From: Blautia sp.
Lineage (GTDB): Bacteria; Bacillota; Clostridia; Lachnospirales; Lachnospiraceae
Direction of reading: 5' to 3'
Length of the DNA stretch: 60,353 nt
Assembly: GCA_021772055.1 (NCBI GenBank)
Contig: JAETNR010000024.1
Coordinates: 1 to 60,353 of the forward strand
Positions 8,147-15,914 of the stretch are shown piece after piece. The notes under the pieces were generated by a model. The model did not search any database, was not told the DNA's origin, and worked only from the letters and a program-made list of their open reading frames with translations. Every line of letters begins with the position of its first letter. Position 1 is the first letter of the stretch. Position numbers and translations under genes: made by a program.

Positions 8147-9145
8147 ATGGTTGTCATAAAAAATGAGCCGGAAAAAATGGTAGAGGAAATGATGGAGGGA
8201 TATCTGAACTCCAATCCCGGATTATTCCAGCGGATTCCGGATACCCGGGCCATCATGACAAAAGGAAAGAAAAACAGAGTTCTTGTGCTGGCAGGCGGAG
8301 GTGCAGGATGTGAACCGATGTATATCGGATATGCGGGACTTGGAATGGCAGATGTGCTGGTGAGCGGAAATATTTTTGCCGCTCCGCCGGCAACCATGAT
8401 CTACCGTGCCCTTCATTATCTGAATCCGCAGATGGGAGTGCTTTTAATAACCGGGAATTACGTGGGGGATGTATTAAACTATGAGCTGGCCTGCGAACTA
8501 TGCAGCTATGACGGAATTCAGGCAAAAGCACTTTTTGTAAAAGACGATGTTCTCCACTATCCGGAAGAGCAAAAGGAGCTTCGGCGGGGAATCGGCGGTA
8601 TTATGAATATTATCAAGCTTGCAGCAGGAGCGGCAGGGGAAGGACTTCCTCTGGAAGAGGTGGAAAGGATCGCCGGAAAAGGCGCCGATTCCATCGGAAC
8701 CGTTTCCGTGACCTTCTGGCCAGGATACCGTCCGGAAACAGGCATGCCTATGTATGAAATGGAAGAGAATATGATCGAGTTCGGCATGGGTTTTAACGGA
8801 GAGCCTGGAAAAGAAAAGATGGAAATGCCTTCAGCAGATGTATTAGCGGAGAAAATTCTGGATTCCTGTATTGGTTCCGTGAAAGCAAAAAAGGGTGATG
8901 AGGTATTGGTGGTGGTAAACGGAAAGGGAGCTACCTCCCCCATGGAGCTGAACATTCTGGCGAACAGTATTCTGAAGAATCTGAATGAGCGGGGAATCCG
9001 GGTATTTCACACAGAGACAGGAAACTTCTTTACCGCGCCCGGGATGGGCGGCGTAAGCGTCACAGTGATGAAACTGGATGAGGAGCTGAAAAAGTATTAT
9101 CACAAGGATTCCTGGACTCCCATGTATTCATATAAGGCAATTTAG
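8147..9145 (+). CDS. DhaK-family kinase subunit lacking both catalytic histidines
   Basis: A 332-aa protein aligned end to end with the dihydroxyacetone kinase subunit DhaK (Dak1 domain). In E. coli DhaK, His56 and Asp109 act in catalysis and His218 binds dihydroxyacetone covalently. Here the motif GGGSGHEP reads GGGAGCEP (Cys55) and GIHGEPG reads GFNGEPG (Asn217), while the Asp in NYVGDVLNYE is kept. The partner DhaL gene follows 8 bases later and looks intact; no DhaM phosphotransfer gene is present, so ATP is the likely donor. Family knowledge plus the lost covalent His suggests a substrate other than dihydroxyacetone, perhaps a different ketose or polyol. Substrate unproven; a non-kinase role cannot be excluded. 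Confidence 0.85.
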   Translation: MVVIKNEPEKMVEEMMEGYLNSNPGLFQRIPDTRAIMTKGKKNRVLVLAGGGAGCEPMYIGYAGLGMADVLVSGNIFAAPPATMIYRALHYLNPQMGVLLITGNYVGDVLNYELACELCSYDGIQAKALFVKDDVLHYPEEQKELRRGIGGIMNIIKLAAGAAGEGLPLEEVERIAGKGADSIGTVSVTFWPGYRPETGMPMYEMEENMIEFGMGFNGEPGKEKMEMPSADVLAEKILDSCIGSVKAKKGDEVLVVVNGKGATSPMELNILANSILKNLNERGIRVFHTETGNFFTAPGMGGVSVTVMKLDEELKKYYHKDSWTPMYSYKAI

Positions 9146-9153
9146 GAGGTACT

Positions 9154-9801
9154 ATGCGGCTGACAATAGAAGAAACCAAAGAAATGCTGAACTTTATGGC
9201 GGATAAGATCATCAGTCAGGAGCCGATGCTGACAGAGATTGATTCCAAAATAGGGGACGGTGACCATGGAATCGGAATGAAAATCGGTTTTACAGCATTA
9301 AAAGAACAGCTTCCGGATGTGGAGCCAAAGAGCATTAATGACTTATTCAAATGGACCGGAATGACAATACTGGATGCCATGGGCGGAGCCTCCGGAGTGA
9401 TTTTCGGTACGCTGTTTATCAGCGGCTACACAGCGGTGGAAAAGGTGGATTATCTGGATCTTGGCATCCTGGCGGAAATGCTTGAAAAATCCCTGGAGGC
9501 CATTAAAATCAGAGGAAAAGCAAAGCTGGGAGATAAGACGATGGTGGATAGTCTGGAACCTGCAGTCCGCGCATTGTCGGAGATGGCCGGCAAAAAAAGC
9601 AGTTTCCGTGACGGAACGGCTGCGGCTGCAAAAGCTGCCTGGCAGGGTGTGGAGCTTACCAAAAAATATGAGGCAAAGAAGGGAAGGGCACAGTCTTACG
9701 GTAATCGATCCGTAGGTTTACCGGATCCTGGAGCAGTTTCTGCCGCTATAATAATGGAGGGGATTGCAGAATTTATTGAGAAAAGGGAGGAAGTTTTGTG
9801 A
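9154..9801 (+). CDS. DhaL-family (Dak2) nucleotide-binding kinase subunit
   Basis: A 215-aa all-helical Dak2-domain protein that holds ATP/ADP for its DhaK partner. The Mg-binding aspartates are present in IGDGDHGIGM, followed by MGGASGVIFGTLF, GDKTMVDSLEPAV and RAQSYGNRSVGLPDPGA, all matching the family. Eight bases separate it from the DhaK-like gene, and its stop overlaps the next gene's GTG start by four bases (GTGA). In contrast to its partner it shows no catalytic loss, which argues that the pair is a working kinase with changed substrate. Confidence 0.9.
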   Translation: MRLTIEETKEMLNFMADKIISQEPMLTEIDSKIGDGDHGIGMKIGFTALKEQLPDVEPKSINDLFKWTGMTILDAMGGASGVIFGTLFISGYTAVEKVDYLDLGILAEMLEKSLEAIKIRGKAKLGDKTMVDSLEPAVRALSEMAGKKSSFRDGTAAAAKAAWQGVELTKKYEAKKGRAQSYGNRSVGLPDPGAVSAAIIMEGIAEFIEKREEVL

Positions 9802-11030
9802 CATCAAGAGAACGGGTGAGAAAAGCTATTTCACATCAGGAGCCGGACAGAGTACCTATTGATATCGGGGGAACCAAAATTACAGGGATCCACATTGATG
9901 AATATATTAAAATATCGAAATATCTGGGCATTGACGCAGAGCTTCCAAGGTGCTATGAACAATTTCAGATGTTGGCGCATGTGGAAGAACCGGTGAGAAG
10001 ATGGCTTCATGGGGATGTGATCCAGCTGGAGAATTTAACAGAAACCTGGGGTTACAAAAATCAAGACTGGAAAATCTGGGAAAACACAGCAGGAAACAAA
10101 ATCCTCATGCCTGGGCAGTTTGCGTACAGAACCGATGCAGAGGGAAATATTCAGCTTTTAGACGCATCCGGGAAACACGCAGCCACAATGGCAGCTACAG
10201 GGGGATATTTTGAACGTCTTCCCAATCCGCCAGTTGATTTTACAACGGATTTTGTATTTGCAGACATTGAAAAATTCAGAAAGTCTATTCCGATCTATTT
10301 AGACGAGGAACTTAAGATACTGGAAAAGCGGGCAAAACTGATGTATGAGACAACGGATTACTCCATCCACGGCGGAGCTTTGAAAGGAAAACTGGGAACA
10401 ACAGGAGTCTTTGCTGGACATTATTTCACAGAATGGCTGTGTATCCTGGCTGCGGAACCGGAGTATGCAGGGGAGCTTCTGGAGGCTGCGGCAGATGCGG
10501 CAGTGGAAAATATCAGTCTGTATCTTCAGGCAGTGGGAAAATATATTGATACCATTTTGATTTCCACCACGGATTTTGGCACGCAGACAGGGGAACTGTT
10601 CAGCCCGGAAATTTTTCATGACCTGTATATGCCAAATTATAAAAAGATGTGCGAGTATGTACATAAAAATTCAGATGTAAAGACCATGTTCCACAGCTGC
10701 GGTTCGATCAGAAATATCATTCCTTACTTTATAGAGGCGGGCTGTGATATTCTGAATCCCATTCAGGCGAATTCTTACAGAATGGATCCGGGAGAGCTGA
10801 AAAAGGAATTTGGAGATCAGTTAGTATTTTGGGGGGCCGGAGTTGACAGCCAGACGGTTTATCCTTCGGGAGATGCGCAGATGGTTCGAAACCAGGTGAA
10901 GGAACGCCTGGAGATCCTCATGCCTGGCGGAGGCTGTGTCTTTTCACCGATTCATAATACACAGTATGATGTTCCGGTAGAAAATATAGAAGCATTCGTG
11001 CAGACGGTCCTTACATACGGAAAGTATTAA
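9798..11030 (+). CDS. Uroporphyrinogen decarboxylase-family protein (MtaA/HemE-like fold)
   Basis: A 410-aa TIM-barrel protein of the UroD/methylcobamide:CoM methyltransferase superfamily: MTSRERVRKAISHQEPDRVP at the start, FHSCGSI in the middle, and GGGCVFSPIHNTQYDVP near the end. The H-x-C plus distant Cys arrangement resembles the zinc site of corrinoid-linked methyltransferases rather than true haem-pathway HemE. The start is the GTG overlapping dhaL (GTGA), behind GGGAGGAAG. Such proteins occur in carbohydrate operons of anaerobes with unknown function. In this operon it may act on a demethylated or otherwise modified sugar derivative; that is inference only. No corrinoid protein gene is nearby. 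Confidence 0.75.
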   Translation: MTSRERVRKAISHQEPDRVPIDIGGTKITGIHIDEYIKISKYLGIDAELPRCYEQFQMLAHVEEPVRRWLHGDVIQLENLTETWGYKNQDWKIWENTAGNKILMPGQFAYRTDAEGNIQLLDASGKHAATMAATGGYFERLPNPPVDFTTDFVFADIEKFRKSIPIYLDEELKILEKRAKLMYETTDYSIHGGALKGKLGTTGVFAGHYFTEWLCILAAEPEYAGELLEAAADAAVENISLYLQAVGKYIDTILISTTDFGTQTGELFSPEIFHDLYMPNYKKMCEYVHKNSDVKTMFHSCGSIRNIIPYFIEAGCDILNPIQANSYRMDPGELKKEFGDQLVFWGAGVDSQTVYPSGDAQMVRNQVKERLEILMPGGGCVFSPIHNTQYDVPVENIEAFVQTVLTYGKY

Positions 11031-11042
11031 AGAGGGTATTGT

Positions 11043-11993
11043 ATGATTGCAGCGATTAATTTAAATCCATGTATTGACTTAAGTATTCAGGTGCAGGGAT
11101 TTCAGTATGGAGAATTAAACAGGGTTCTGGAGTCCAGAAGTGATCCATCCGGAAAAGGAATCAACGTAGGAATTGCCCTGAAAAATCTGGGACGTGAAGT
11201 AAAGTGCCTGGGGTTTAATTACAGAGATAATGGAGATGCATTGAAAGCAGTTCTGGAACAGAAAGAGATCGGCCACCGTTTTGTGGAGGTGGATGGAAGG
11301 CTTCGGATAAATGTGAAAATTCTGGATACAGTTTCCAGCGTTATGACAGAAATGAATGAGCAGGGCGGAAAAGTCCGGAAAGAAGATGTGTGTTCCCTGC
11401 GGAAGATGATCCGGGAGGAGACGGAAGACAGCGGGATCGTAGTGATCGGAGGCAGTGTGCCAAACGGAGTAGAAAAAGAAATCTACAGAGAGATTATCAG
11501 CGACCTGTCCGGAAAAGGAAAAAGAATCATCCTGGATGCAGAAAAAGAGCTTTTGGAAGAGGGAGTGAAGGCAAAACCCTATCTCATAAAACCGAATTTG
11601 TATGAGCTGGAGACTACATTTCAAAGAAAATGCAAAGACATTGGGGAGGTAGTACTGGCAGCCAGGGATATCATCCGCCAGGGCGTACAGGTGGTGTGTG
11701 TGTCTATGGGAGAGAAAGGGGCTGTGATCTGCAGCGAAGAGGCAGCCTATTATGCGCCTGCGATTCCTCTGGATATCAAGGGGTATCAGGGCGCCGGGGA
11801 CTCTATGGTAGCGGGAATCTGCTGCGCACTGGAAGAAAAGAAGGATATCCGGGAAATGCTGCGATACGGTATGGCGGCTTCGGCTGCATCTCTTATACGG
11901 GAAGGAACACAGCTGTGCGAGAAGCAGACCTTTGATAAATACCTGGAGCAGATAGAGATTAGAGAGGTGGGGGAAAAGTATGCCGCTGGTTGA
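11043..11993 (+). CDS. PfkB-family sugar-phosphate kinase (FruK/LacC-like)
   Basis: A 316-aa ribokinase-fold enzyme like 1-phosphofructokinase and tagatose-6-phosphate kinase. The N-terminus (LNPCIDLSIQV, then DPSGKGINVGIALKNLG) binds the sugar phosphate, and KGYQGAGDSMVAG holds the catalytic Asp and anion hole. It likely makes a ketose bisphosphate from a monophosphate supplied by the DhaK/DhaL pair. Its end overlaps the aldolase gene by 14 bases, which supports consecutive steps: bisphosphate formation then aldol cleavage. The exact sugar is not visible in the sequence. Confidence 0.86.
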   Translation: MIAAINLNPCIDLSIQVQGFQYGELNRVLESRSDPSGKGINVGIALKNLGREVKCLGFNYRDNGDALKAVLEQKEIGHRFVEVDGRLRINVKILDTVSSVMTEMNEQGGKVRKEDVCSLRKMIREETEDSGIVVIGGSVPNGVEKEIYREIISDLSGKGKRIILDAEKELLEEGVKAKPYLIKPNLYELETTFQRKCKDIGEVVLAARDIIRQGVQVVCVSMGEKGAVICSEEAAYYAPAIPLDIKGYQGAGDSMVAGICCALEEKKDIREMLRYGMAASAASLIREGTQLCEKQTFDKYLEQIEIREVGEKYAAG

Positions 11994-12813
11994 TGGAAAA
12001 AGTTTATTGTTGGAGGCACAGAGAAAACATAAGGCAATTCCGGCTTTTAATGTGGAGAATATGGAATTTGTCCAGGGTGTGGTAAGTGCTGCCGAAAAAA
12101 TGGAGTACCCGGTCATTATCCAGACCACTCCTTCTACTGTACGGTATGCCTCTGTGGAATACTTTGCTGCGATAGTGAAATGCGCAGCAGAAAAAAGCAC
12201 TGCCAGAATCGCGCTTCATCTGGATCATGGAGATTCTCTGCAGTTGGCAGCAGATGCCATGGCAGCAGGATACACCTCCGTCATGATTGATGGCTCGAAG
12301 CTTCCTTTTGCGGAAAATATGGAATTGACGAAAAGTGTAACAAAAAAAGCGGCAGGCTATGGGGTTTCTGTAGAAGCGGAGCTTGGCACAGTGGGAGGCA
12401 AAGAGGATTCCGCAAGCTGTTCCCAAATACTGTATACAGATGCGGAGGAAGCAGCGGAGTTTGTAGAAAAAACCGGCGTAGACAGTCTGGCAGTGGCTAT
12501 AGGAACGGCGCATGGTTTCTATAAAGGGGAACCAAAGCTGAATCTGAAACGCCTTGAAGAAATCAGGAACAAAGTAGAGATTCCCCTGGTTCTTCACGGA
12601 ACTTCCGGCGTTCCCTACGAGACAGTGCAAAAATGTATAGAGCTTGGAATCTGTAAGGTGAATTATGCAACAGATCTTAGAAAGGCGTTTACGGAAGCCG
12701 TAAAAGCAAATTTTTCCGCTGAGGGCGTAGATCCAAAGAAATATCTGGGGGCAGGAAGGCAAGCGGTGGAAGCTGCGGCAGTGGAAAGAATCAGAATCTG
12801 CCGCCTGGGATGA
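11980..12813 (+). CDS. Class II ketose-bisphosphate aldolase (FbaA/GatY/IolJ family)
   Basis: A 277-aa zinc aldolase. HLDHG carries the catalytic Asp and a zinc His, VEAELGTVGG a metal ligand Glu, IGTAHGFYKGEP and VLHGTSGVP the other zinc histidines. Cleaves a ketose bisphosphate into dihydroxyacetone phosphate and an aldehyde (phosphate). The family includes fructose-, tagatose- and deoxy-ketogluconate-phosphate aldolases. Because no iolJ is found in the inositol operon 1 kb downstream, this gene could also serve that route, but the overlap with the PfkB gene ties it first to the DhaK operon. Last gene of that operon. Confidence 0.9.
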   Translation: MPLVDGKSLLLEAQRKHKAIPAFNVENMEFVQGVVSAAEKMEYPVIIQTTPSTVRYASVEYFAAIVKCAAEKSTARIALHLDHGDSLQLAADAMAAGYTSVMIDGSKLPFAENMELTKSVTKKAAGYGVSVEAELGTVGGKEDSASCSQILYTDAEEAAEFVEKTGVDSLAVAIGTAHGFYKGEPKLNLKRLEEIRNKVEIPLVLHGTSGVPYETVQKCIELGICKVNYATDLRKAFTEAVKANFSAEGVDPKKYLGAGRQAVEAAAVERIRICRLG

Positions 12814-12915
12814 GGATGCCTGAATTTCCAAAAACATGGTTGTGGACAGCTGCGAATGAGGATATAATTAAAGAGGCAAAAGAATAGATTTTGTTTAAAG
12901 CAGTAGGAGGATACC

Positions 12916-13530
12916 ATGGGACAGATCAATCATGTGGAAAAACTGACCGATAATCGTTACGTAAACTTATATAGTGTACAGGCAACCAGTATACATAACA
13001 CGCCGGTAGCTTATTTTGTGGCATCCAGGGCGAAAAGCATCGGCGAAATGAAGCTTAAGACAAAGAAGAATAAACCGGATGGTGTGATCATTTACAGCAT
13101 CTACGGGGAGAAAAAGGACAAGGTTGTTCTGGTACGGCAGTATCGCTATACATTGGATGACTATATCTATGAGTTTCCTGCAGGTCTGGTAGAGCCGGGA
13201 GAGGATTTCCATGAGGGTGCAGTAAGGGAGCTTTATGAGGAAACAGGGCTTACGTTATCCCCTCTCAAGGTGGATGCTGCTTATGAAAAGCCGTACTTTA
13301 CCACCATTGGCATGACGGATGAATCCTGTGCCACAGTCTACGGCTATGCCAGCGGAGAAATCAGTACGGCGGCCCAGGAAGACAGCGAAGAAATCGAGGT
13401 AGTCATTGCGGACAGGGAAGAAGTGAAACGGATTCTGCGGGAAGAAAATGTGGCGATCATGTGTGCCTACATGCTGATGCACTTTCTGCAGGATGAGGAA
13501 CCCTTTGGCTTCCTAAAAAGCTTAAAATAA
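12916..13530 (+). CDS. Nudix hydrolase (ADP-ribose pyrophosphatase type)
   Basis: A 204-aa protein with a complete Nudix box in the order G-x5-E-x7-R-E-L-x-E-E-x-G-L (GLVEPGEDFHEGAVRELYEE, then TGL). Such enzymes hydrolyse nucleoside diphosphate sugars such as ADP-ribose in the cytoplasm. GTAGGAGGATACC precedes the ATG. It sits about 100 bases after the aldolase gene and is closed by a terminator, so it could be read through from the sugar operon or have its own promoter in that gap. No link to sugar catabolism is evident. Confidence 0.9.
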   Translation: MGQINHVEKLTDNRYVNLYSVQATSIHNTPVAYFVASRAKSIGEMKLKTKKNKPDGVIIYSIYGEKKDKVVLVRQYRYTLDDYIYEFPAGLVEPGEDFHEGAVRELYEETGLTLSPLKVDAAYEKPYFTTIGMTDESCATVYGYASGEISTAAQEDSEEIEVVIADREEVKRILREENVAIMCAYMLMHFLQDEEPFGFLKSLK

Positions 13531-13556
13531 GAAAAACTCCGGTTTGATCCATAATG

Positions 13557-13590
13557 AAAAGCACGCAGAGGATTGCGTGCTTTTTGTTGT
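13557..13590 (+). terminator. Intrinsic terminator after the Nudix gene
   Basis: AAAAGCACGC (13557-13566) pairs with GCGTGCTTTT (13575-13584), followed by T-rich sequence. Confidence 0.85.
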
Positions 13591-13714
13591 TTTTATATAA
13601 AACAACAAGGAAATCAGGATTTTAATACTCAGAAAATTTTGCAAGATAATAGCACAAAAAATACATGGAAAATATGTGCATTCTGTAGAAAAAAATATAA
13701 TTCCGGAAAAAATA

Positions 13715-13791
13715 TTGCACATAAATTATGCGTGTGATAATATAAAAGCACAAACAAAATAAAACATAAGCACGCTAAAAGCACGCACCTG
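13715..13791 (+). promoter_or_regulatory. iol operon promoter with AAGCAC repeats
   Basis: TTGCAC (13715-13720), 17-base spacer and TAATAT (13738-13743) make a good promoter. Just downstream, in the expected 5' leader, are three direct AAGCAC units near 13747, 13769 and 13780; the last two read AAGCACGC and are 11 bases apart, one helical turn. This looks like an operator for a repressor bound to one DNA face. No iolR-type gene is adjacent. Confidence 0.65.
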
Positions 13792-13875
13792 CAACAAGCG
13801 TATGCAGAAGAAACGCGATACTGCGGTAAATAGTACAGAAGTATGAGCGTTGTTTCTGCCAGGAAAGGAGAATAC

Positions 13876-14775
13876 ATGTTTCAGAAAGAAAAAGTAAAAC
13901 TTGGCATTGCACCTATTGCATGGACAAACGACGATCTGCCGGATCTTGGAAAAGAGAATACATTTGAACAGTGTGTCAGTGAGATGGCACTTGCAGGATT
14001 CACCGGTTCTGAGGTGGGAAATAAATACCCGAAAGATCCTGCGGTCCTGAAAAAAGCCTTAGAGCTTCGCGGTGTGGAAATCTGTAATCAGTGGTTTTCT
14101 TCCTTTTTAATTACCAAACCTTTTGAAGAAGTGGAAAAGGATTTCCGCGCACAGCTTGCATTTTTGAAAGAAATGGGAGCCAAGGTAATAGGAGCTTCCG
14201 AACAGAGCTATAGCGTACAGGGGAAAGAAGATACCCCGATCTTCGGACATAAATATGTGATGAATGATGAAGAATGGAAGATTTTCTGTGACGGAATGAA
14301 CCGCCTTGGAAAAATTGCAAAAGAAGAATACGGCATCAGCCTTACCTTCCATCATCATATGGGAACAGTAGTCCAGAACCCGGATGAGGTTCAGCGCATG
14401 ATGGACAATACAGATCCGCAATATGTAAGTCTTCTGTATGATACAGGACATTTCGCATACTGCGGTGCAGATCCTTTGGAAATGGTAGAAAAATATGCAG
14501 ACAGAATCAAACATGTACACCTGAAAGACATCCGTCCGGAAATCGTGGAGAAGGTAAAAAAAGAAAACTTAAGCTTTCTGGAAGGTGTCCGCCTGGGAAC
14601 CTTCACAGTACCGGGAGACGGCTGTATTGACTTTGATTCTATCTTTAAGGTACTGGAAGCGAATTCCTATGAGGGATATATGCTGGTAGAGGCAGAGCAG
14701 GATCCTGCCAAAGCAAACCCATTGGAATATGCGAAAAAGGCAAGAGCATTTATCTCAGAAAAAACAGGTTTATAA
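13876..14775 (+). CDS. iolE: myo-Inosose-2 dehydratase
   Basis: A 299-aa TIM-barrel protein of the xylose-isomerase-like family. It removes water from 2-keto-myo-inositol (scyllo-inosose) to give 3D-trihydroxycyclohexane-1,2-dione, the second step of inositol breakdown. Family-typical segments include LGIAPIAWTNDDLPDLG, TFHHHMGTVVQ, YDTGHFAYCGADPLEM and HVHLKDIRPEI, which bring the metal-binding Glu/Asp/His residues. AGGAAAGGAGAATAC precedes the ATG. It is the first gene of the iol operon, followed after 38 bases by iolG. Confidence 0.93.
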   Translation: MFQKEKVKLGIAPIAWTNDDLPDLGKENTFEQCVSEMALAGFTGSEVGNKYPKDPAVLKKALELRGVEICNQWFSSFLITKPFEEVEKDFRAQLAFLKEMGAKVIGASEQSYSVQGKEDTPIFGHKYVMNDEEWKIFCDGMNRLGKIAKEEYGISLTFHHHMGTVVQNPDEVQRMMDNTDPQYVSLLYDTGHFAYCGADPLEMVEKYADRIKHVHLKDIRPEIVEKVKKENLSFLEGVRLGTFTVPGDGCIDFDSIFKVLEANSYEGYMLVEAEQDPAKANPLEYAKKARAFISEKTGL

Positions 14776-14813
14776 ACGAAAGCATAATTCAAAGAGAAAA
14801 GGAGATTTCGGCT

Positions 14814-15827
14814 ATGGTTAACGTAGGAATTATCGGCGCAGGAAGAATTGGAAAGGTACACGTAGAGAGCATCTGCACACAGGTACCAAATGCTACAGTG
14901 AAACTTTTGGCAGACCCTTTTATGACAGAAGAGACAGCAGCCTGGGCAAAGAGCATGGGCGTTCTTGGAACAACGAAAGACTATAAGGAAATTCTGGCAG
15001 ACCCGGAAATTGATGCAGTTTTAATCTGCTCCTCTACAGATACCCATTCCCCTATTTCTGTAGAAGCCATTAAAGCAGGAAAGCATGTTTTCTGTGAAAA
15101 ACCAATCGACCATGATGTAGAGAAAATCAAAGAAGTAGTGGAAGCGTTAAAAGAAAATCCTGTGAAATACCAGGTAGGCTTTAACCGCAGATTTGACCAT
15201 AATTTTGAAGCCGTTCAGCGGGCTGTGGCAGACGGAAAAGTGGGAGATGTACATGTAATTAAGATTACCTCCAGAGATCCGGAGCCGCCATGTGCAGAAT
15301 ATGTGAAAGTATCCGGCGGTATGTTTCTGGATATGACGATTCATGATTTTGATATGGTCAGATTTCTTGCAGGCTGTAATGCAGAGGAAGTTTATGTACA
15401 GGGTGCAGTGCTGGTGGATCCCGCCATTGGGGAAGCCGGTGATATCGATACGGCAGTGATCACTCTGAAAATGGAAAATGGAGCCATTGCAGTGATCGAC
15501 AATTCCAGAAAAGCAGTTTACGGATATGACCAGAGAGCAGAAGTATTCGGTTCTAAGGGAATGGCTGCTGTTTCCAACGATTCCGGATCTTCCGCAGTTA
15601 TCAGCAATGCAGATGGAGTTACAGGGGAGAAGCCGCTGTACTTCTTCCTGGAACGCTATATGGAGGCTTATGCAAAAGAAATCAAATGCTTTGTGAAAGC
15701 AATTGAAGAGGATACCGATACTCCTCTTGGTGTTATGGACGGACTGTGGCCTGTACTGATGGGTCTTGCAGCAAAGAAGTCTCTGGAAGAGCACAGACCT
15801 GTAAAAATTTCTGAAATTTCCATGTGA
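14814..15827 (+). CDS. iolG: myo-Inositol 2-dehydrogenase
   Basis: A 337-aa GFO/IDH/MocA oxidoreductase with an N-terminal Rossmann motif (GIIGAGRIGKVH), the CEKPID motif with the catalytic Lys, and GGMFLDMTIHDFDMVRF, whose Asp and His complete the active site. It oxidises myo-inositol (or a related inositol) with NAD+ to 2-keto-myo-inositol, the first pathway step. The ATG follows AAAAGGAGATTTCGGCT. Placement second after iolE and before iolC supports the assignment over other family members. Confidence 0.93.
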   Translation: MVNVGIIGAGRIGKVHVESICTQVPNATVKLLADPFMTEETAAWAKSMGVLGTTKDYKEILADPEIDAVLICSSTDTHSPISVEAIKAGKHVFCEKPIDHDVEKIKEVVEALKENPVKYQVGFNRRFDHNFEAVQRAVADGKVGDVHVIKITSRDPEPPCAEYVKVSGGMFLDMTIHDFDMVRFLAGCNAEEVYVQGAVLVDPAIGEAGDIDTAVITLKMENGAIAVIDNSRKAVYGYDQRAEVFGSKGMAAVSNDSGSSAVISNADGVTGEKPLYFFLERYMEAYAKEIKCFVKAIEEDTDTPLGVMDGLWPVLMGLAAKKSLEEHRPVKISEISM

Positions 15828-15914
15828 GGATAGCAGGGCGAAACATCCCATGGAAGCTGGTTCCCATCAGCAGCAGCTGAAAACGGTTCCGGGAGAAGGA
15901 CGGAGGAGAAATTC

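Noticed and set aside
9798..11030. Calling the UroD-like gene hemE (haem synthesis)
   Set aside because: Context is a sugar operon, and the H-x-C...C site and N-terminus fit the methyltransferase-like branch rather than HemE.
11980..12813. Naming the aldolase gatY, fba or iolJ
   Set aside because: The metal and catalytic motifs are shared by all these enzymes; residues alone do not settle the substrate.
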